Under the pieces are notes generated by a model, which was not told the origin of the DNA, ran no database searches, and saw only the letters and a program-made list of their open reading frames with translations. Of a stretch of 64,000 nt of DNA, positions 26,776 through 35,619 are shown in pieces. Location of the stretch: NCBI RefSeq assembly GCF_000717345.1, contig NZ_JNZA01000012.1, positions 287,828-351,827 on the forward strand. The letters run 5' to 3'. The position numbers were made by a program, and so were the translations under genes. How positions within the stretch are numbered: position 1 is the stretch's first letter; every line of letters begins with the position of its first letter. The DNA comes from Streptomyces lydicus (GTDB lineage: Bacteria > Actinomycetota > Actinomycetes > Streptomycetales > Streptomycetaceae).

Positions 26776-27504
26776 ATGAAGATCGCAGTCATCGGCGGTA
26801 CCGGTCTGATCGGATCGCAGGTCGTCAAGGATCTGAATGCCGCCGGGCACGAGGCGGTACCGCACTCGAAGTCCACCGGAATCGACGTCATCAGCGGTGA
26901 AGGGCTGGACGAGGCGGTGGCGGGGGCCGACGTCCTCGTCAACCTGACGAACTCCCCGACCTTCGACGAAGCCTCAGCGGCCTTCTTCCAGGCGTCGATG
27001 GACAACCTTCTGGCCGCGGGCCAGAAGAGCGGTCTCCGTCACTTCGTCATTCTGTCGATCGTCGGCGTGGACCGGGTACCTGAGCTGGACTACTACCGGG
27101 CCAAGGCGCTCCAGGAAAACATCCTCGCGGCAGGCCCGATTCCCTACTCGATCGTCCGGGCGACGCAGTTCATGGAATTCATGGACGCGGTCCTGTCGTG
27201 GACCGCGGACAGTGACACCGTCCGGTTGCCCGCCACGCCGATCCAGCCGATCGCGTCCAAGGACGTGGCCGCCGCGGTGGCGGAAGTCGCGGCGGGAGCC
27301 CCGCTGGGGGGCATTCGCAACATCGCCGGCCCCGAGGTCTTCACCCTCGACGAGCTGGGTCGGATCACCCTGGCCCACAGGTCCGACGGCCGCACCGTCG
27401 TCACCGACCCCACCGCGGGCATGTTCGCCGCCGTCAAGGGTGACGTCCTAACCGACACGGACGCCCGCCTCGCCCCCACCCGCTACACCGACTGGCTCTC
27501 CTGA
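26776..27504 (+). CDS. NAD(P)-binding NmrA/SDR-type reductase
   Basis: 242 residues. Starts KIAVIGGTGLIGSQVV (GGTGxIG Rossmann motif), then NLTNSPTFDEAS, HFVILSIVGVDRVP and YYRAKALQEN, as in atypical SDRs that include NAD(P)H-dependent quinone or epimerase-like enzymes. Monocistronic; a very strong terminator follows. Confidence 0.9.
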   Translation: MKIAVIGGTGLIGSQVVKDLNAAGHEAVPHSKSTGIDVISGEGLDEAVAGADVLVNLTNSPTFDEASAAFFQASMDNLLAAGQKSGLRHFVILSIVGVDRVPELDYYRAKALQENILAAGPIPYSIVRATQFMEFMDAVLSWTADSDTVRLPATPIQPIASKDVAAAVAEVAAGAPLGGIRNIAGPEVFTLDELGRITLAHRSDGRTVVTDPTAGMFAAVKGDVLTDTDARLAPTRYTDWLS

Positions 27505-27557
27505 ACCGCTTCCGCCCTGGCGGGGACGGGGGAATCCGGTGACCGGCGTTCTTGCGC

Positions 27558-27603
27558 GCTGCTTGCGCCCGCCCCGCAGCGGGGCGGGGCGGGCGCAAGC
27601 AGC
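27558..27603. terminator. Strong bidirectional terminator
   Basis: Perfect 19-bp arms (GCTGCTTGCGCCCGCCCCG and its complement) with an 8-nt loop, between the convergent reductase and alpha-glucosidase genes. This is the most stable hairpin I noticed in the window. Confidence 0.9.
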
Positions 27604-27617
27604 GGTGCGTCGGGCCG

Positions 27618-29264
27618 CTACATGGCGAGCCACACCGCGTGGTCCGGGGCCAGTCGGCCGTCCTCGACCGGGCCGCTCGCCAGCAGCACCGCCTCGTGTG
27701 CCGGCAGCGCGTACGGCTCCGGTGAGAGGTTGACGACGCAGCCGAAGCCCGGCTCGCGGCGGTAGGCGAGCACACCGGCGGGGGCGTCAAGCCAGGTCAG
27801 GTCGCCCTCGCCGAGTGCGGGGTGGTCCCGGCGCAGGTGGAGGGCGCGCCGGTAGAGCTCCAGCATGGAGGCCGGGTCGCCGGTCTGCGCCGCGACGCTG
27901 AGGTCCTTCCACTGCGCGGGCTGCGGCAGCCAGGGCGCGCCGATGGCGTCCTCGGGGCTGAACCCGTACGGCGCGCTGTGCCCGGACCAGGGGATCGGGA
28001 CACGGCAGCCGTCGCGTCCGGGGTCGGTGTGACCGGACCGTTCCCAGATGGGGTCCTGGAGTACGTCCTCGGGCAGGTCTTCCACCTCCGCCAGCCCCAG
28101 CTCCTCACCCTGGTAGACGTAGGCGCCGCCGGGGAGGGAGAGCATCAGCAGGGCGGCCGCGCGGGCCCGCCGGACACCGAGTTCGAGGTCAAGCGGGCCC
28201 TCGGGCCGGTAGGGCTCGTTGGCGACCCACTTCTTGGCCACCGTGCGGCCGAAGCGGCTGGGGTGCCGTACCACGTCGTGGTTGGAGAGCACCCAGGTCG
28301 CGGGGGCGCCGACGGAGCCGAGCGTGCCGAGCGAGCGGTCGATGACCTCGCGCAACGCGGCCGGGTCCCAACTGGTCATCAGGAAGTCGAAGTTGAAGGC
28401 GGTGTGCAGCCCCTCCGGCCGTACGTAGGCGGCGAGCCGGTCGGGGGTGTCGGCCCAGGCTTCGGCGACGAACGAGCGGTCGCCGGGGAATTCATCGGCC
28501 ACCCGGCGCCATGCGCGGTATATGGCGTGCACGTCGTCGCGGTTCCAGTACGGGTGGTCCGCCTGCTCCTCGGCCCCCGGGGCGTCCGTTCCGCCGCGGG
28601 GTGGCAGATCGGGCAGTGCGGGGTCCTTGACCAGGCCGTGCGCCACATCGATACGGAAGCCGTCGACGCCACGGCTGAACCAGAACCGCAGGATGTCCTC
28701 GAACTCCGCCTGCACCTCGGGGTGTTGCCAGTTGAGGTCCGGCTGTTCGGGGGCGAACAGATGGAGGTACCACTGGCCGTCGGGCAGCCTGGTCCAGGCC
28801 GGGCCACCGAAGACGGACTGCCAGTTGTTGGGTGGCTCGGCCCCGTCGGGCCCGCGCCCGTCGCGGAAGTGGTAGCGCGCCCGCTCCGGGCTGCCGGCCC
28901 CGGCAGCCCGCGCCGCCTTGAACCAGGCGTGCTGGTCGGAGGTGTGGTTGGGCACGATGTCGGGGATGACGCGGATGCCGTGCTCGTGCGCCTCCTCGAT
29001 CAGCGCCTCGGCGTCGGCCACGGTGCCGAAGAGCGGGTCGATCTCGCGGTAGTCCGCCACGTCGTAACCGTGGTCCGCCATCGGCGACTTGTACCAGGGA
29101 TTGATCCAGATGGCGTCGATGCCGAGGGACTTCAGATAGGGGAGCCGGGAGCGGATGCCGGCGATGTCACCGACTCCGTCACCGTTGGCGTCGGCGAAGC
29201 TGCGGACGTAGACCTGGTAGATGACGGCGCTGCGCCACCACGGTGCGGGGCTGTTGCTGGGCAT
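27618..29264 (-). CDS. GH13 alpha-glucosidase (AglA-type, cytosolic)
   Basis: 548 residues without signal peptide. All GH13 regions are present: IYQVYVRSFADANGDGVGD start, DIVPNH (106), DGFRIDVAHG with nucleophile Asp206, Glu268 in VAEAW as acid/base, and LSNHD with Asp330. The conserved QPDLNW motif and lack of extra domains place it with oligo-1,6-/alpha-1,4-glucosidases of subfamilies 23/30. Last gene of the sugar operon, 50 bp after the second permease; it would hydrolyse imported maltose, isomaltose or maltodextrin to glucose. Confidence 0.95.
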   Translation of the reverse strand: MPSNSPAPWWRSAVIYQVYVRSFADANGDGVGDIAGIRSRLPYLKSLGIDAIWINPWYKSPMADHGYDVADYREIDPLFGTVADAEALIEEAHEHGIRVIPDIVPNHTSDQHAWFKAARAAGAGSPERARYHFRDGRGPDGAEPPNNWQSVFGGPAWTRLPDGQWYLHLFAPEQPDLNWQHPEVQAEFEDILRFWFSRGVDGFRIDVAHGLVKDPALPDLPPRGGTDAPGAEEQADHPYWNRDDVHAIYRAWRRVADEFPGDRSFVAEAWADTPDRLAAYVRPEGLHTAFNFDFLMTSWDPAALREVIDRSLGTLGSVGAPATWVLSNHDVVRHPSRFGRTVAKKWVANEPYRPEGPLDLELGVRRARAAALLMLSLPGGAYVYQGEELGLAEVEDLPEDVLQDPIWERSGHTDPGRDGCRVPIPWSGHSAPYGFSPEDAIGAPWLPQPAQWKDLSVAAQTGDPASMLELYRRALHLRRDHPALGEGDLTWLDAPAGVLAYRREPGFGCVVNLSPEPYALPAHEAVLLASGPVEDGRLAPDHAVWLAM

Positions 29265-29314
29265 GCTGCTGCGTGCTCCTCGGTGCTCTGCGGCTTTTCG
29301 GTGTGCGGTGGGGG

Positions 29315-30148
29315 CTACTTCGCGGCGCCGGCGGTGAGGCCGGCGACGATCCGGCGCTGGAAGAGCAGCACCATGATCACGAGGGGGACGGTGACGAGTA
29401 CGCCCGCCGCCATCTGGCTGCCGAACGGGGTCTCGAACTGGCTCGCCCCGGAGAAGGTGGAGATGGCCACGGGTGCGGTCTGCATCTCCGGCTTGTTCGT
29501 CATCGACAGCGCGATGAGGAATTCGTTCCAGGCCGCGATGAAGGTGATGATCGCGGTGGTGAACATGCCCGGCGCGGCGAGCGGGATGATGATCTTGCGG
29601 AACGCCTGGCCGCGGGTGCAGCCGTCGACCATGGCGGCATGCTCCAGTTCGTCGGGCATCTGCCGGAAGAACGCGGTGAGGTTCCAGACCGCGAGCGGCA
29701 GCGTGAAGGACATGCTGGGCACGATCATGGCCTGGTAGCTGTTGATCCAGCCGAAGTCGACGAACATCTTCAGCAGCGGGACCACGAGCGACACCACCGG
29801 GAACATGGAGGTCGCGATGATCAGGGTGAGCACCAGCCGCTTGAGCCGGAATTCCAGCCGTGCCATGGCATAGGCGGTGAAGGTGGCCAGGACCAGCGCC
29901 ACGACGGTGGTGGTGCCGGCCACCACGAGGCTGTTGAGCAGGGCCCGGGTGAAGGACTCGGACGGGTCGAGGACCGCGAGGTAGTTCTCGAACGAAAGCC
30001 TAGTGGGGAAGGGTGAGTTGGCGAAGATGTCCGAGGTCCGCCGTAGGCTGGAGACCAGCATCCAGTAGAACGGTGCCAGGCAGTAGGCCACGACCGCGGC
30101 GACTCCCGCGTACAGCAGCCACTTGCGCAGCTTCGGGGAGAGCGTCAT
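29315..30148 (-). CDS. Sugar ABC transporter permease, MalG type
   Basis: 277 residues. The ATG overlaps the stop of the upstream permease gene (ATGA), indicating coupling; a much longer in-frame opening reads through that gene and is not used. Six membrane helices, with the cytosolic EAA loop at ELEHAAMVDGCTRGQAFRKIIIPLAAPGM contacting the ATPase. Forms the channel with the MalF-type partner for an alpha-glucoside or maltodextrin. Confidence 0.95.
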   Translation of the reverse strand: MTLSPKLRKWLLYAGVAAVVAYCLAPFYWMLVSSLRRTSDIFANSPFPTRLSFENYLAVLDPSESFTRALLNSLVVAGTTTVVALVLATFTAYAMARLEFRLKRLVLTLIIATSMFPVVSLVVPLLKMFVDFGWINSYQAMIVPSMSFTLPLAVWNLTAFFRQMPDELEHAAMVDGCTRGQAFRKIIIPLAAPGMFTTAIITFIAAWNEFLIALSMTNKPEMQTAPVAISTFSGASQFETPFGSQMAAGVLVTVPLVIMVLLFQRRIVAGLTAGAAK

Positions 30149-31158
30149 GCCGCCACCTCCGTACGACGGCGCGGCAGCCACCAGCGGCGGGTGCGGGCCG
30201 GACCGTCGTCCCCGAGGACGTCGGCGCCCAGCAGCCGGACGAAGGCCAGCGCGATCAGGAAGACATAGACGAAGAGGATCACCGCGTAGGCCGCGGCGGG
30301 CCCGAACCGCACGTTCGCGGCCTGGTCCTGGGCGAGCATGGACAGCGTCTCCACCGAGGTCTTCTTGGCGCCGATGAGGATGTACGGCAGGTCGAACATC
30401 CGCAGCGCGTCCAGCGTGCGGAACAGGACAGCCACCAGCAGCGCGGGCTTCACCAGCGGCAGGGTGATGTTCCAGAACTGGCGCAGCGCGCCCGCTCCGT
30501 CGATCCTGGCCGCCTCGTAGACCTCTTTGCTGATCACCTGCAGTCCCGCCAGGACGAGCAGGCCGATGAAGGGGGCGGTCTTCCACACGTCGGCGATGAT
30601 CACCGCGAGCTTGGCGTGGAATCCCTCGGTGGTCCACAGGATGTGCTGACCGGTCAGGGCGTTGGCCACGCCGTTGCTGTTGAAGATCCAGCGCCAGAGC
30701 AGGCCGCTCACCGCCGTGGGGATGGCCCACGGCACCAGGATGCTGGCCCGTACCAGGGCCCGGCCCTGGAAGGCGCGGTGCATGATCAGCGCCATCGCGA
30801 TGCCGATGACCGTCTCCAGCGCGACTGTGGTGACGGTCAGGAACGTGGTGTTCCAGAAGGCGTTCCAGAAGCGGGCACCGGCCGCACCGAAGATCGCGCC
30901 GTAGTTCTGCAGCCCGACGAACGGGTCGGTGTCGTTGACGAATCCGGTCTTCGGGTTGAGTCCGGGGGTGCCGTAGAGCGAGTCCTTCAGCGCCACGAGC
31001 GTCGGGTAGAGGACCACGACCACCAGCACCAGCAGCGTCGGGGAGACCAGCAGGGCCGCGAGTCGGCCGGTCCCGGAGGTGGCCCGCGGGCGGCGCCGCG
31101 GGGGCTTCGCCGGGAGGGCCAGCGCGCGGGGCGCGGCCTGGTTCTGCGTTGTCACCAT
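30145..31158 (-). CDS. Sugar ABC transporter permease, MalF type
   Basis: 337 residues. Basic N-terminal tail (residues 1-35, Pro/Arg-rich), first helix at about 35-55, then five more; EAA loop EVYEAARIDGAGALRQFWNITLPLVKPAL. Lies 10 bp after the binding-protein gene and is coupled to the MalG-type gene. Typical CUT1-family permease. Confidence 0.95.
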   Translation of the reverse strand: MVTTQNQAAPRALALPAKPPRRRPRATSGTGRLAALLVSPTLLVLVVVVLYPTLVALKDSLYGTPGLNPKTGFVNDTDPFVGLQNYGAIFGAAGARFWNAFWNTTFLTVTTVALETVIGIAMALIMHRAFQGRALVRASILVPWAIPTAVSGLLWRWIFNSNGVANALTGQHILWTTEGFHAKLAVIIADVWKTAPFIGLLVLAGLQVISKEVYEAARIDGAGALRQFWNITLPLVKPALLVAVLFRTLDALRMFDLPYILIGAKKTSVETLSMLAQDQAANVRFGPAAAYAVILFVYVFLIALAFVRLLGADVLGDDGPARTRRWWLPRRRTEVAA

Positions 31159-31168
31159 GGGGTGCTCC

Positions 31169-32473
31169 TCACTCTCCCGCAGACTGCTGCCGAAGGGTCT
31201 GCTGAAGGTCCTTCAGGGCCTGCGCGCTGCTCGTGCTGCCGGTGATGGCCGCGTAGACCTGCTGTTGGATCGCGGCCGTGACATCGCCGTACTGGAAGAC
31301 CCGGGGCCGCGGCACGGCGTGCAGGATCGACTGCTTGAGGGTGGGGAGGTACGGATACTGCTTGATCAGCTTCGGGTCCTTGTAGAGCGCCTCATAGGTC
31401 GGTGCGCCCGGTGCGCGGGACAGCGTGAAGCGCTGGATCTCCTGGCTGGAGAGGAACTTCATGAAGTCGATCGCAGTCGCTTTGTTCTCCGCCGAGGCCG
31501 ACAGCGCCAGGTTGTGGCCGCCCAGGCTGGAGGCGCCGGGCCCGTCCAGACCGGGCAGCGGCGCGGTGCGGAACCGGTCCGCGACCTTGCTGGAGCCGTC
31601 CTTCTTGGCCATCAGGGGATAGGCGTAGGGCCAGTTCCGCAGGAAAATCAGCTTCCCGGTCTGGAAGGCGCGGCGGCCGTCCTCCTCCTGATAGGTGACG
31701 GCGTCCTTGGGGATGGTGCCGTCCTTGAAGGAGTTGACCAGGAAGTCCAGGCCCCGCTTCGCCTGCGGGGTCTCCACGTGCGGTGTGCCCTTGGCGTCGG
31801 TGACGACTCCGCCCGCGGAGTTCACGGCCTCGGCGAAGTTGACGGTCAGGCCCTCGTACTTCTGGAACTGGCCGGCGTAACAGGACATCCCCCGCGCCTC
31901 GGGCAGCTTCTTCACCTTGGCGCAGTCCGCCTTCATCTCCGCCCAGGTGGCCGGCGGTTGTCCGATACGGGCCTTCTTGAGCAGGTCGGTGCGGTAGTAG
32001 AGCATGCCGCCGTCGGAACTGAACGGCAGGGCGTACAGGCCGCCGCGGTACTTGCCGGTCTCGACGATCGGCTTGAGCATCTGCGACAACGGATACCGGT
32101 CTTCGGGAAGCCGGTCGATCCATCGGTGCGCGGCGAACTCCGAGGTCCACACGGCGTCGAGCGCCAGCACCGTATAGGCATCGGACTTCGTCTGCGCGTT
32201 CTGGATCATCTGCTGGCGCTGGGCGTCGGGGTCCGTGGGCAACTGGACGAAGGTGACCTTCTCCGAGGGGTGCCGCTCGTTCCAGCGGTCGAGCATTTCC
32301 TGGACGGATCCGGAGGCGTCCTTGCCGGCGACGTAGGTGATCGGCCCGCGCCCCTCGAACGTGGGCCGGCCGCCGGCCTTGGCGGCCCCGGCCGGGCCGC
32401 AGGCGGCGAGGGCGGCGAGCCCCACGAAGGCCGCGCCGCCACTCTGCAGCGCTCTGATCGTTCTGCTCTTCAC
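31169..32473 (-). CDS. Sugar-binding lipoprotein (CUT1/MalE type)
   Basis: 434 residues from GTG 32473, preceded by CCAGGAGAGACA. Lipoprotein signal with lipobox LAAC and Cys25. The mature part follows the extracellular solute-binding protein family 1 pattern: GGLYALPFSSDGGMLYYRTDLL, FLRNWPYAYPL and PGLDGPGASSLGGHNLALSA. It should deliver alpha-glucosides to the two permeases. The upstream neighbour is a crippled ATPase gene, so the system must borrow ATPase from elsewhere. Confidence 0.95.
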   Translation of the reverse strand: MKSRTIRALQSGGAAFVGLAALAACGPAGAAKAGGRPTFEGRGPITYVAGKDASGSVQEMLDRWNERHPSEKVTFVQLPTDPDAQRQQMIQNAQTKSDAYTVLALDAVWTSEFAAHRWIDRLPEDRYPLSQMLKPIVETGKYRGGLYALPFSSDGGMLYYRTDLLKKARIGQPPATWAEMKADCAKVKKLPEARGMSCYAGQFQKYEGLTVNFAEAVNSAGGVVTDAKGTPHVETPQAKRGLDFLVNSFKDGTIPKDAVTYQEEDGRRAFQTGKLIFLRNWPYAYPLMAKKDGSSKVADRFRTAPLPGLDGPGASSLGGHNLALSASAENKATAIDFMKFLSSQEIQRFTLSRAPGAPTYEALYKDPKLIKQYPYLPTLKQSILHAVPRPRVFQYGDVTAAIQQQVYAAITGSTSSAQALKDLQQTLRQQSAGE

Positions 32474-32510
32474 TGTCTCTCCTGGTGGTGCGAACCGGGG
32501 CGGTGGTCGG

Positions 32511-33185
32511 TCACGCGTGGGGGAGCCGCTCGCCGGTGGCGGCCGAGAAGAAGTACGCGCTGTCCGGCCGGAGGCGCAGGGTGATCCGTTCGCCCTTCCG
32601 GGGCGGAGTCCGCGGGTCGACCCGGGCGACGACATCGGCCCCGGTCCCGGGGCCGGCGAGAACGCTGTCGCCCCCTCCGCGGCCGTCGTCGTCCTGAAGA
32701 GTTCCGTGGGCATACGCCTCCGAGCCGAGCACCTCCACCATCGTCACCGTCATGCCGAGGCCCCGCTCGTCCGGCGCGACGGTCTCCAGCGCCTCCGGCC
32801 GGAAGCCCAGCACGACGCGGTCGCCGCCCTCGGCCGCAACGGCGGCGCGCACACGGCGGGGCAACGGGAGGTGGCTGCCGCCGAGTTGGACGCCGTCTTC
32901 GGCCATCCGGACCTCTTCGAGCCCGCCGGAGAGCGCCTTCGGCCTGCGCTGGAGGTACGGCTCCAGGTCGAGGATCCTGGCCGCTTCCTGCACCCGGCGC
33001 CCGATCTCGCCCTTCGGCGTTCCGGCGACCTTGAGGGCGAACCCCGTGTTGTCGGCGACGCTCATGTGCGGGTGGAGCGCGTAGTTCTGGAACACCATGG
33101 CGATGTCCAGATGCAGTGCGTCGACCGCAGGCCGGTCGGCTCCCGGATAGCACCGGGTGACCTTTGCGAAACTGACTGTCGTCAT
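32511..33185 (-). pseudogene. MsiK-like sugar-transporter ATPase with two in-frame internal deletions
   Basis: 224 codons against about 375 in MsiK. The N-terminus [15 protein letters not shown] and the C-terminal regulatory domain ([34 protein letters not shown]) are intact. Residue 28 (HLDI) joins directly to [12 protein letters not shown], so the Walker A loop and about 50 residues are missing; further on, PKALSGG joins to [10 protein letters not shown], removing the rest of the signature, Walker B, D- and H-loops. Reading frame, start and ribosome site are kept. The first junction falls on a GACATCGCC string that normally occurs twice in msiK genes, suggesting slippage between direct repeats. 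It cannot hydrolyse ATP. Confidence 0.85.
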
Positions 33186-33250
33186 GCGGGAGTTTCGTCC
33201 CTTCCCGGCAGCGGCCGCCGGATGGCATGGGCAGGGGTGCAGAGCGCTTC

Positions 33251-33264
33251 TGATTGCGCTGTCT
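33251..33264. promoter_or_regulatory. LacI-type operator-like site 1
   Basis: TGATTGCGCTGTCT matches the 14-base core TGACAGCGCTGTCA of the perfect palindrome at 33472 at 11 positions. It lies upstream of the msiK remnant, in the probable 5' leader of the sugar operon. Confidence 0.4.
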
Positions 33265-33337
33265 TCGCATCAGGTAGATGAAGTAGCAGGTCAACAGTCT
33301 GGAGGATCACTCCGAGCGGCTAGTGGTGACGCTGCTG

Positions 33338-33351
33338 AGACAGCGCTTTCA
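33338..33351. promoter_or_regulatory. LacI-type operator-like site 2
   Basis: AGACAGCGCTTTCA, two changes from the 14-base core. The central AGCGCT and the flanking GAC/TC resemble classic LacI/GalR operators. Located about 150 bp upstream of the operon's first gene, probably at its promoter. Confidence 0.55.
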
Positions 33352-33471
33352 AGCTAAGAGCAGCCCCAAGCGAAGTCAATGCGTTACGGCCAGGTAATGC
33401 ACTGGACATACGCCTGTACCGTGCAGCTTTCCTGCGGGAATGAGGCGCCGTATCGACGGGCGGTCGCGCCC

Positions 33472-33487
33472 ATGACAGCGCTGTCAT
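33472..33487. promoter_or_regulatory. LacI-type operator, perfect palindrome
   Basis: ATGACAGCGCTGTCAT is a perfect 16-bp palindrome with the central CG of LacI/GalR sites, 43 bp upstream of the LacI-family gene start. It implies autoregulation. Recognition by the adjacent regulator is inference. Confidence 0.75.
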
Positions 33488-33529
33488 CAATGCCCCGAAG
33501 GCGTGTGCTCGCCGTGCTACCTTCCGTGC

Positions 33530-34618
33530 ATGTCACCAGCTCAACGGCATCCCACGATGGCCGACGTCGCCGAACGCGCCGGCGTCTCCGCCTCCACCGT
33601 CTCGCGCACCCTGCGCGGCTACGCCTCCGTCTCGGCCGAGGTCCGGGACCGGGTCGAACGCGCGGCCCGCGAGCTGAACTTCGCCATCTCCCGGCAGGCG
33701 GCCAGCCTGGTGACCGGCAAGACCGGGGTGGTGGCCGTGCTCGTGCCGATACTCAAGTCATGGTTCGTGGGTTCGGCGCTGGAAGGGCTCGGGCTGGTGC
33801 TGCGCGCGGCGGGCCTGGAGCTGGTGGTCTACTACGTGCCCGACATGGCCGAGCGCGCCGACTTCTTCGAGCGCCTGCCCGCCCGGCGGAACGCCGATGC
33901 GCTGCTGGTGTTCTCCTTCGACCTCACCGAGGAGGAGAGCGCCCGCCTGGACGACCTGCAGATGCCGGTCATATACGTCAGCCAGCACGCCGAGGGCAGG
34001 CCGAGCGTGTACGTCGACGATGTGGCCGGGGGCCGCGGCGGCACCCGGCATCTCCTCAACCTCGGACACCGTCGGATCGCCTTCCTGCGGGCGATCGGCG
34101 TCAGCGGGTTCACCTTCAGCTCCAACGAACGGCTGACCGGCTACCGCCAGGCGCTCACCGACGCGGGCATCCCGCTGGACGACGAGCTGGTGGTCGGCGC
34201 CGTCCTGGGCGAGGACCGCACCGTCGTGCAGGCGGTCGGCCAGCTGCTCAGCCTGCGGCATCCGCCGACCGCGATCTTCGTCGAGCAGGACGAGCTCGCC
34301 GTCGCGGTGCTGTGGACGCTGCGCAAGAGCGGCTTCGACGTGCCCGAGCGGCTCTCCGTTCTCGGCTTCGACGACCATGACATCGCCCGCTGGGTCGGGT
34401 TGTCCACGATCGCGCAGTCACCCACGGAGATCGGCCGCGCCGCCGGCGAGCTGGCGCGTGCGCTCATCGAGACCCCGGACACCGACCGGGAACGCCACAT
34501 CGTCCTGCCCACCCATCTGATCCCCCGAGCCACCACCGCCCCGCTCACGCCACCGCCCGCGGCGCCCGAAGGCGGTCAGGAAACACCCTCGGCGGGACCC
34601 GGCTCGCGGGCCGAGTGA
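33530..34618 (+). CDS. LacI-family regulator of the alpha-glucoside operon (MalR-like)
   Basis: 362 residues from MSPAQRHPTMADVAERAG; an ATG-like start 27 bp upstream is possible but has no better ribosome site. HTH in residues 10-35 (MADVAERAGVSASTVSRTLRG), hinge helix around RQAASLVTG, then the sugar-binding domain with the conserved GHRRIAFL and VPERLSVLGFDDHDIARW segments. Divergent from the transporter operon, as in Streptomyces malR/malEFG. It most likely represses the operon until an alpha-glucoside binds. Confidence 0.94.
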   Translation: MSPAQRHPTMADVAERAGVSASTVSRTLRGYASVSAEVRDRVERAARELNFAISRQAASLVTGKTGVVAVLVPILKSWFVGSALEGLGLVLRAAGLELVVYYVPDMAERADFFERLPARRNADALLVFSFDLTEEESARLDDLQMPVIYVSQHAEGRPSVYVDDVAGGRGGTRHLLNLGHRRIAFLRAIGVSGFTFSSNERLTGYRQALTDAGIPLDDELVVGAVLGEDRTVVQAVGQLLSLRHPPTAIFVEQDELAVAVLWTLRKSGFDVPERLSVLGFDDHDIARWVGLSTIAQSPTEIGRAAGELARALIETPDTDRERHIVLPTHLIPRATTAPLTPPPAAPEGGQETPSAGPGSRAE

Positions 34619-34783
34619 TCAAGCGGCTCACCCGGGCCCGTACCACGCACCCCGCGTCCACCAGGGACGTCACCGATCCGACAGCCCAATGGCCCGGCTG
34701 CCCGGCGGGAGCGAGCCAGGGCCACAGACCAACAGGGGCCTCGGCCCGTACCGTTCACGACAGCAGCAGATTGAGGGGGCGCA

Positions 34784-35551
34784 ATGCAGCGTATTGGGAT
34801 CATCGGGGTGGGCGAGATCGGCCGGGCCATCGTGACGGGGCTGAACGAGGAGGCCGAGGAGACACCAGAGGTGTTCCTCTCTCCCCGAGGGGCCAGGGCA
34901 GCGGCAGAGCTGTCCGAGCGCTACGACCGCGTACAGGTGTGCGCCGACAACCAAGAGGTGGTCGACCGCTCCGACGTGGTGATCATTGCCGTACGGGCTC
35001 AGGACCGGTCCGAGGCCCTGGCGGGCCTGCGGATCGACGCCGACAAGGTGGTGGTCAACGTCATGGCCGGCGTCGGCAACGACGACCTGCGCCGGCTGCT
35101 CGCCACCGACGCCCCGTTGGTGCGGGCCATCCCGCTGCCGGCTGTGCGGGAGCGACGCTCGGTCACCGTGACGTGCCCCCGGCACCCGGTGGTGGACTCC
35201 CTCTTCAACCGCCTGGGTGGGGCGCTCCCGGTCGCGGACGAAGCGGAGTTCGACGTGTTCTCCGCGCTGACCGCAACACTGACCACCCACTACGCGTACC
35301 TCGCCACGCTCACCTCGTGGGCCACCGGCCACGGCATCGCCCCCGACGACGCGGACCGCTATGTCCGGAGCCTCTTCCAGGCCGTCGGCCGCACCCTTGG
35401 CGACGAGTCTCGCTCCCTGCCTCAGCTGGCGGCCCACCACGAAACCCCCGGCGGGATCAACGAACGCGTCCGCTCCACATGGTTCGACGCAGCCAACTCC
35501 GGGGCCCTCGGTAAGTCCCTCGACGGCCTCTTGGCCGACCTGAGGGAATGA
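34784..35551 (+). CDS. Pyrroline-5-carboxylate-reductase-like (ProC family) oxidoreductase
   Basis: 255 residues from ATG 34784 with GAGGGGGCGC upstream. N-terminal Rossmann domain IGIIGVGEIGRAIVTGL, the VVIIAVRAQD segment and the VMAGVGNDDL-x-A-x-P-LVRAIPLPAV pattern are those of P5C reductases. The C-terminal dimer helices are divergent and the last 60 residues lack the usual proline-binding TAxxxxGSGPA motif, so activity on P5C itself is doubtful. Possibly a reductase of a different imine. Confidence 0.85.
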   Translation: MQRIGIIGVGEIGRAIVTGLNEEAEETPEVFLSPRGARAAAELSERYDRVQVCADNQEVVDRSDVVIIAVRAQDRSEALAGLRIDADKVVVNVMAGVGNDDLRRLLATDAPLVRAIPLPAVRERRSVTVTCPRHPVVDSLFNRLGGALPVADEAEFDVFSALTATLTTHYAYLATLTSWATGHGIAPDDADRYVRSLFQAVGRTLGDESRSLPQLAAHHETPGGINERVRSTWFDAANSGALGKSLDGLLADLRE

Positions 35552-35619
35552 GCTTTCTCGTAGTTCACGCACCGGGCTTCGGCTCCGGCATGCCGCTGTA
35601 CTCCGCGCAACCGCCCGTC

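Noticed and set aside
26342..26779. A 145-codon plus-strand frame between the Mop gene and the reductase
   Set aside because: No domain, no ribosome site, overlaps the reductase start; the opposite strand is equally open.
27822..29738. A 638-codon plus-strand open frame across the glucosidase gene
   Set aside because: Shadow of the GH13 gene on the other strand, whose catalytic motifs are complete.
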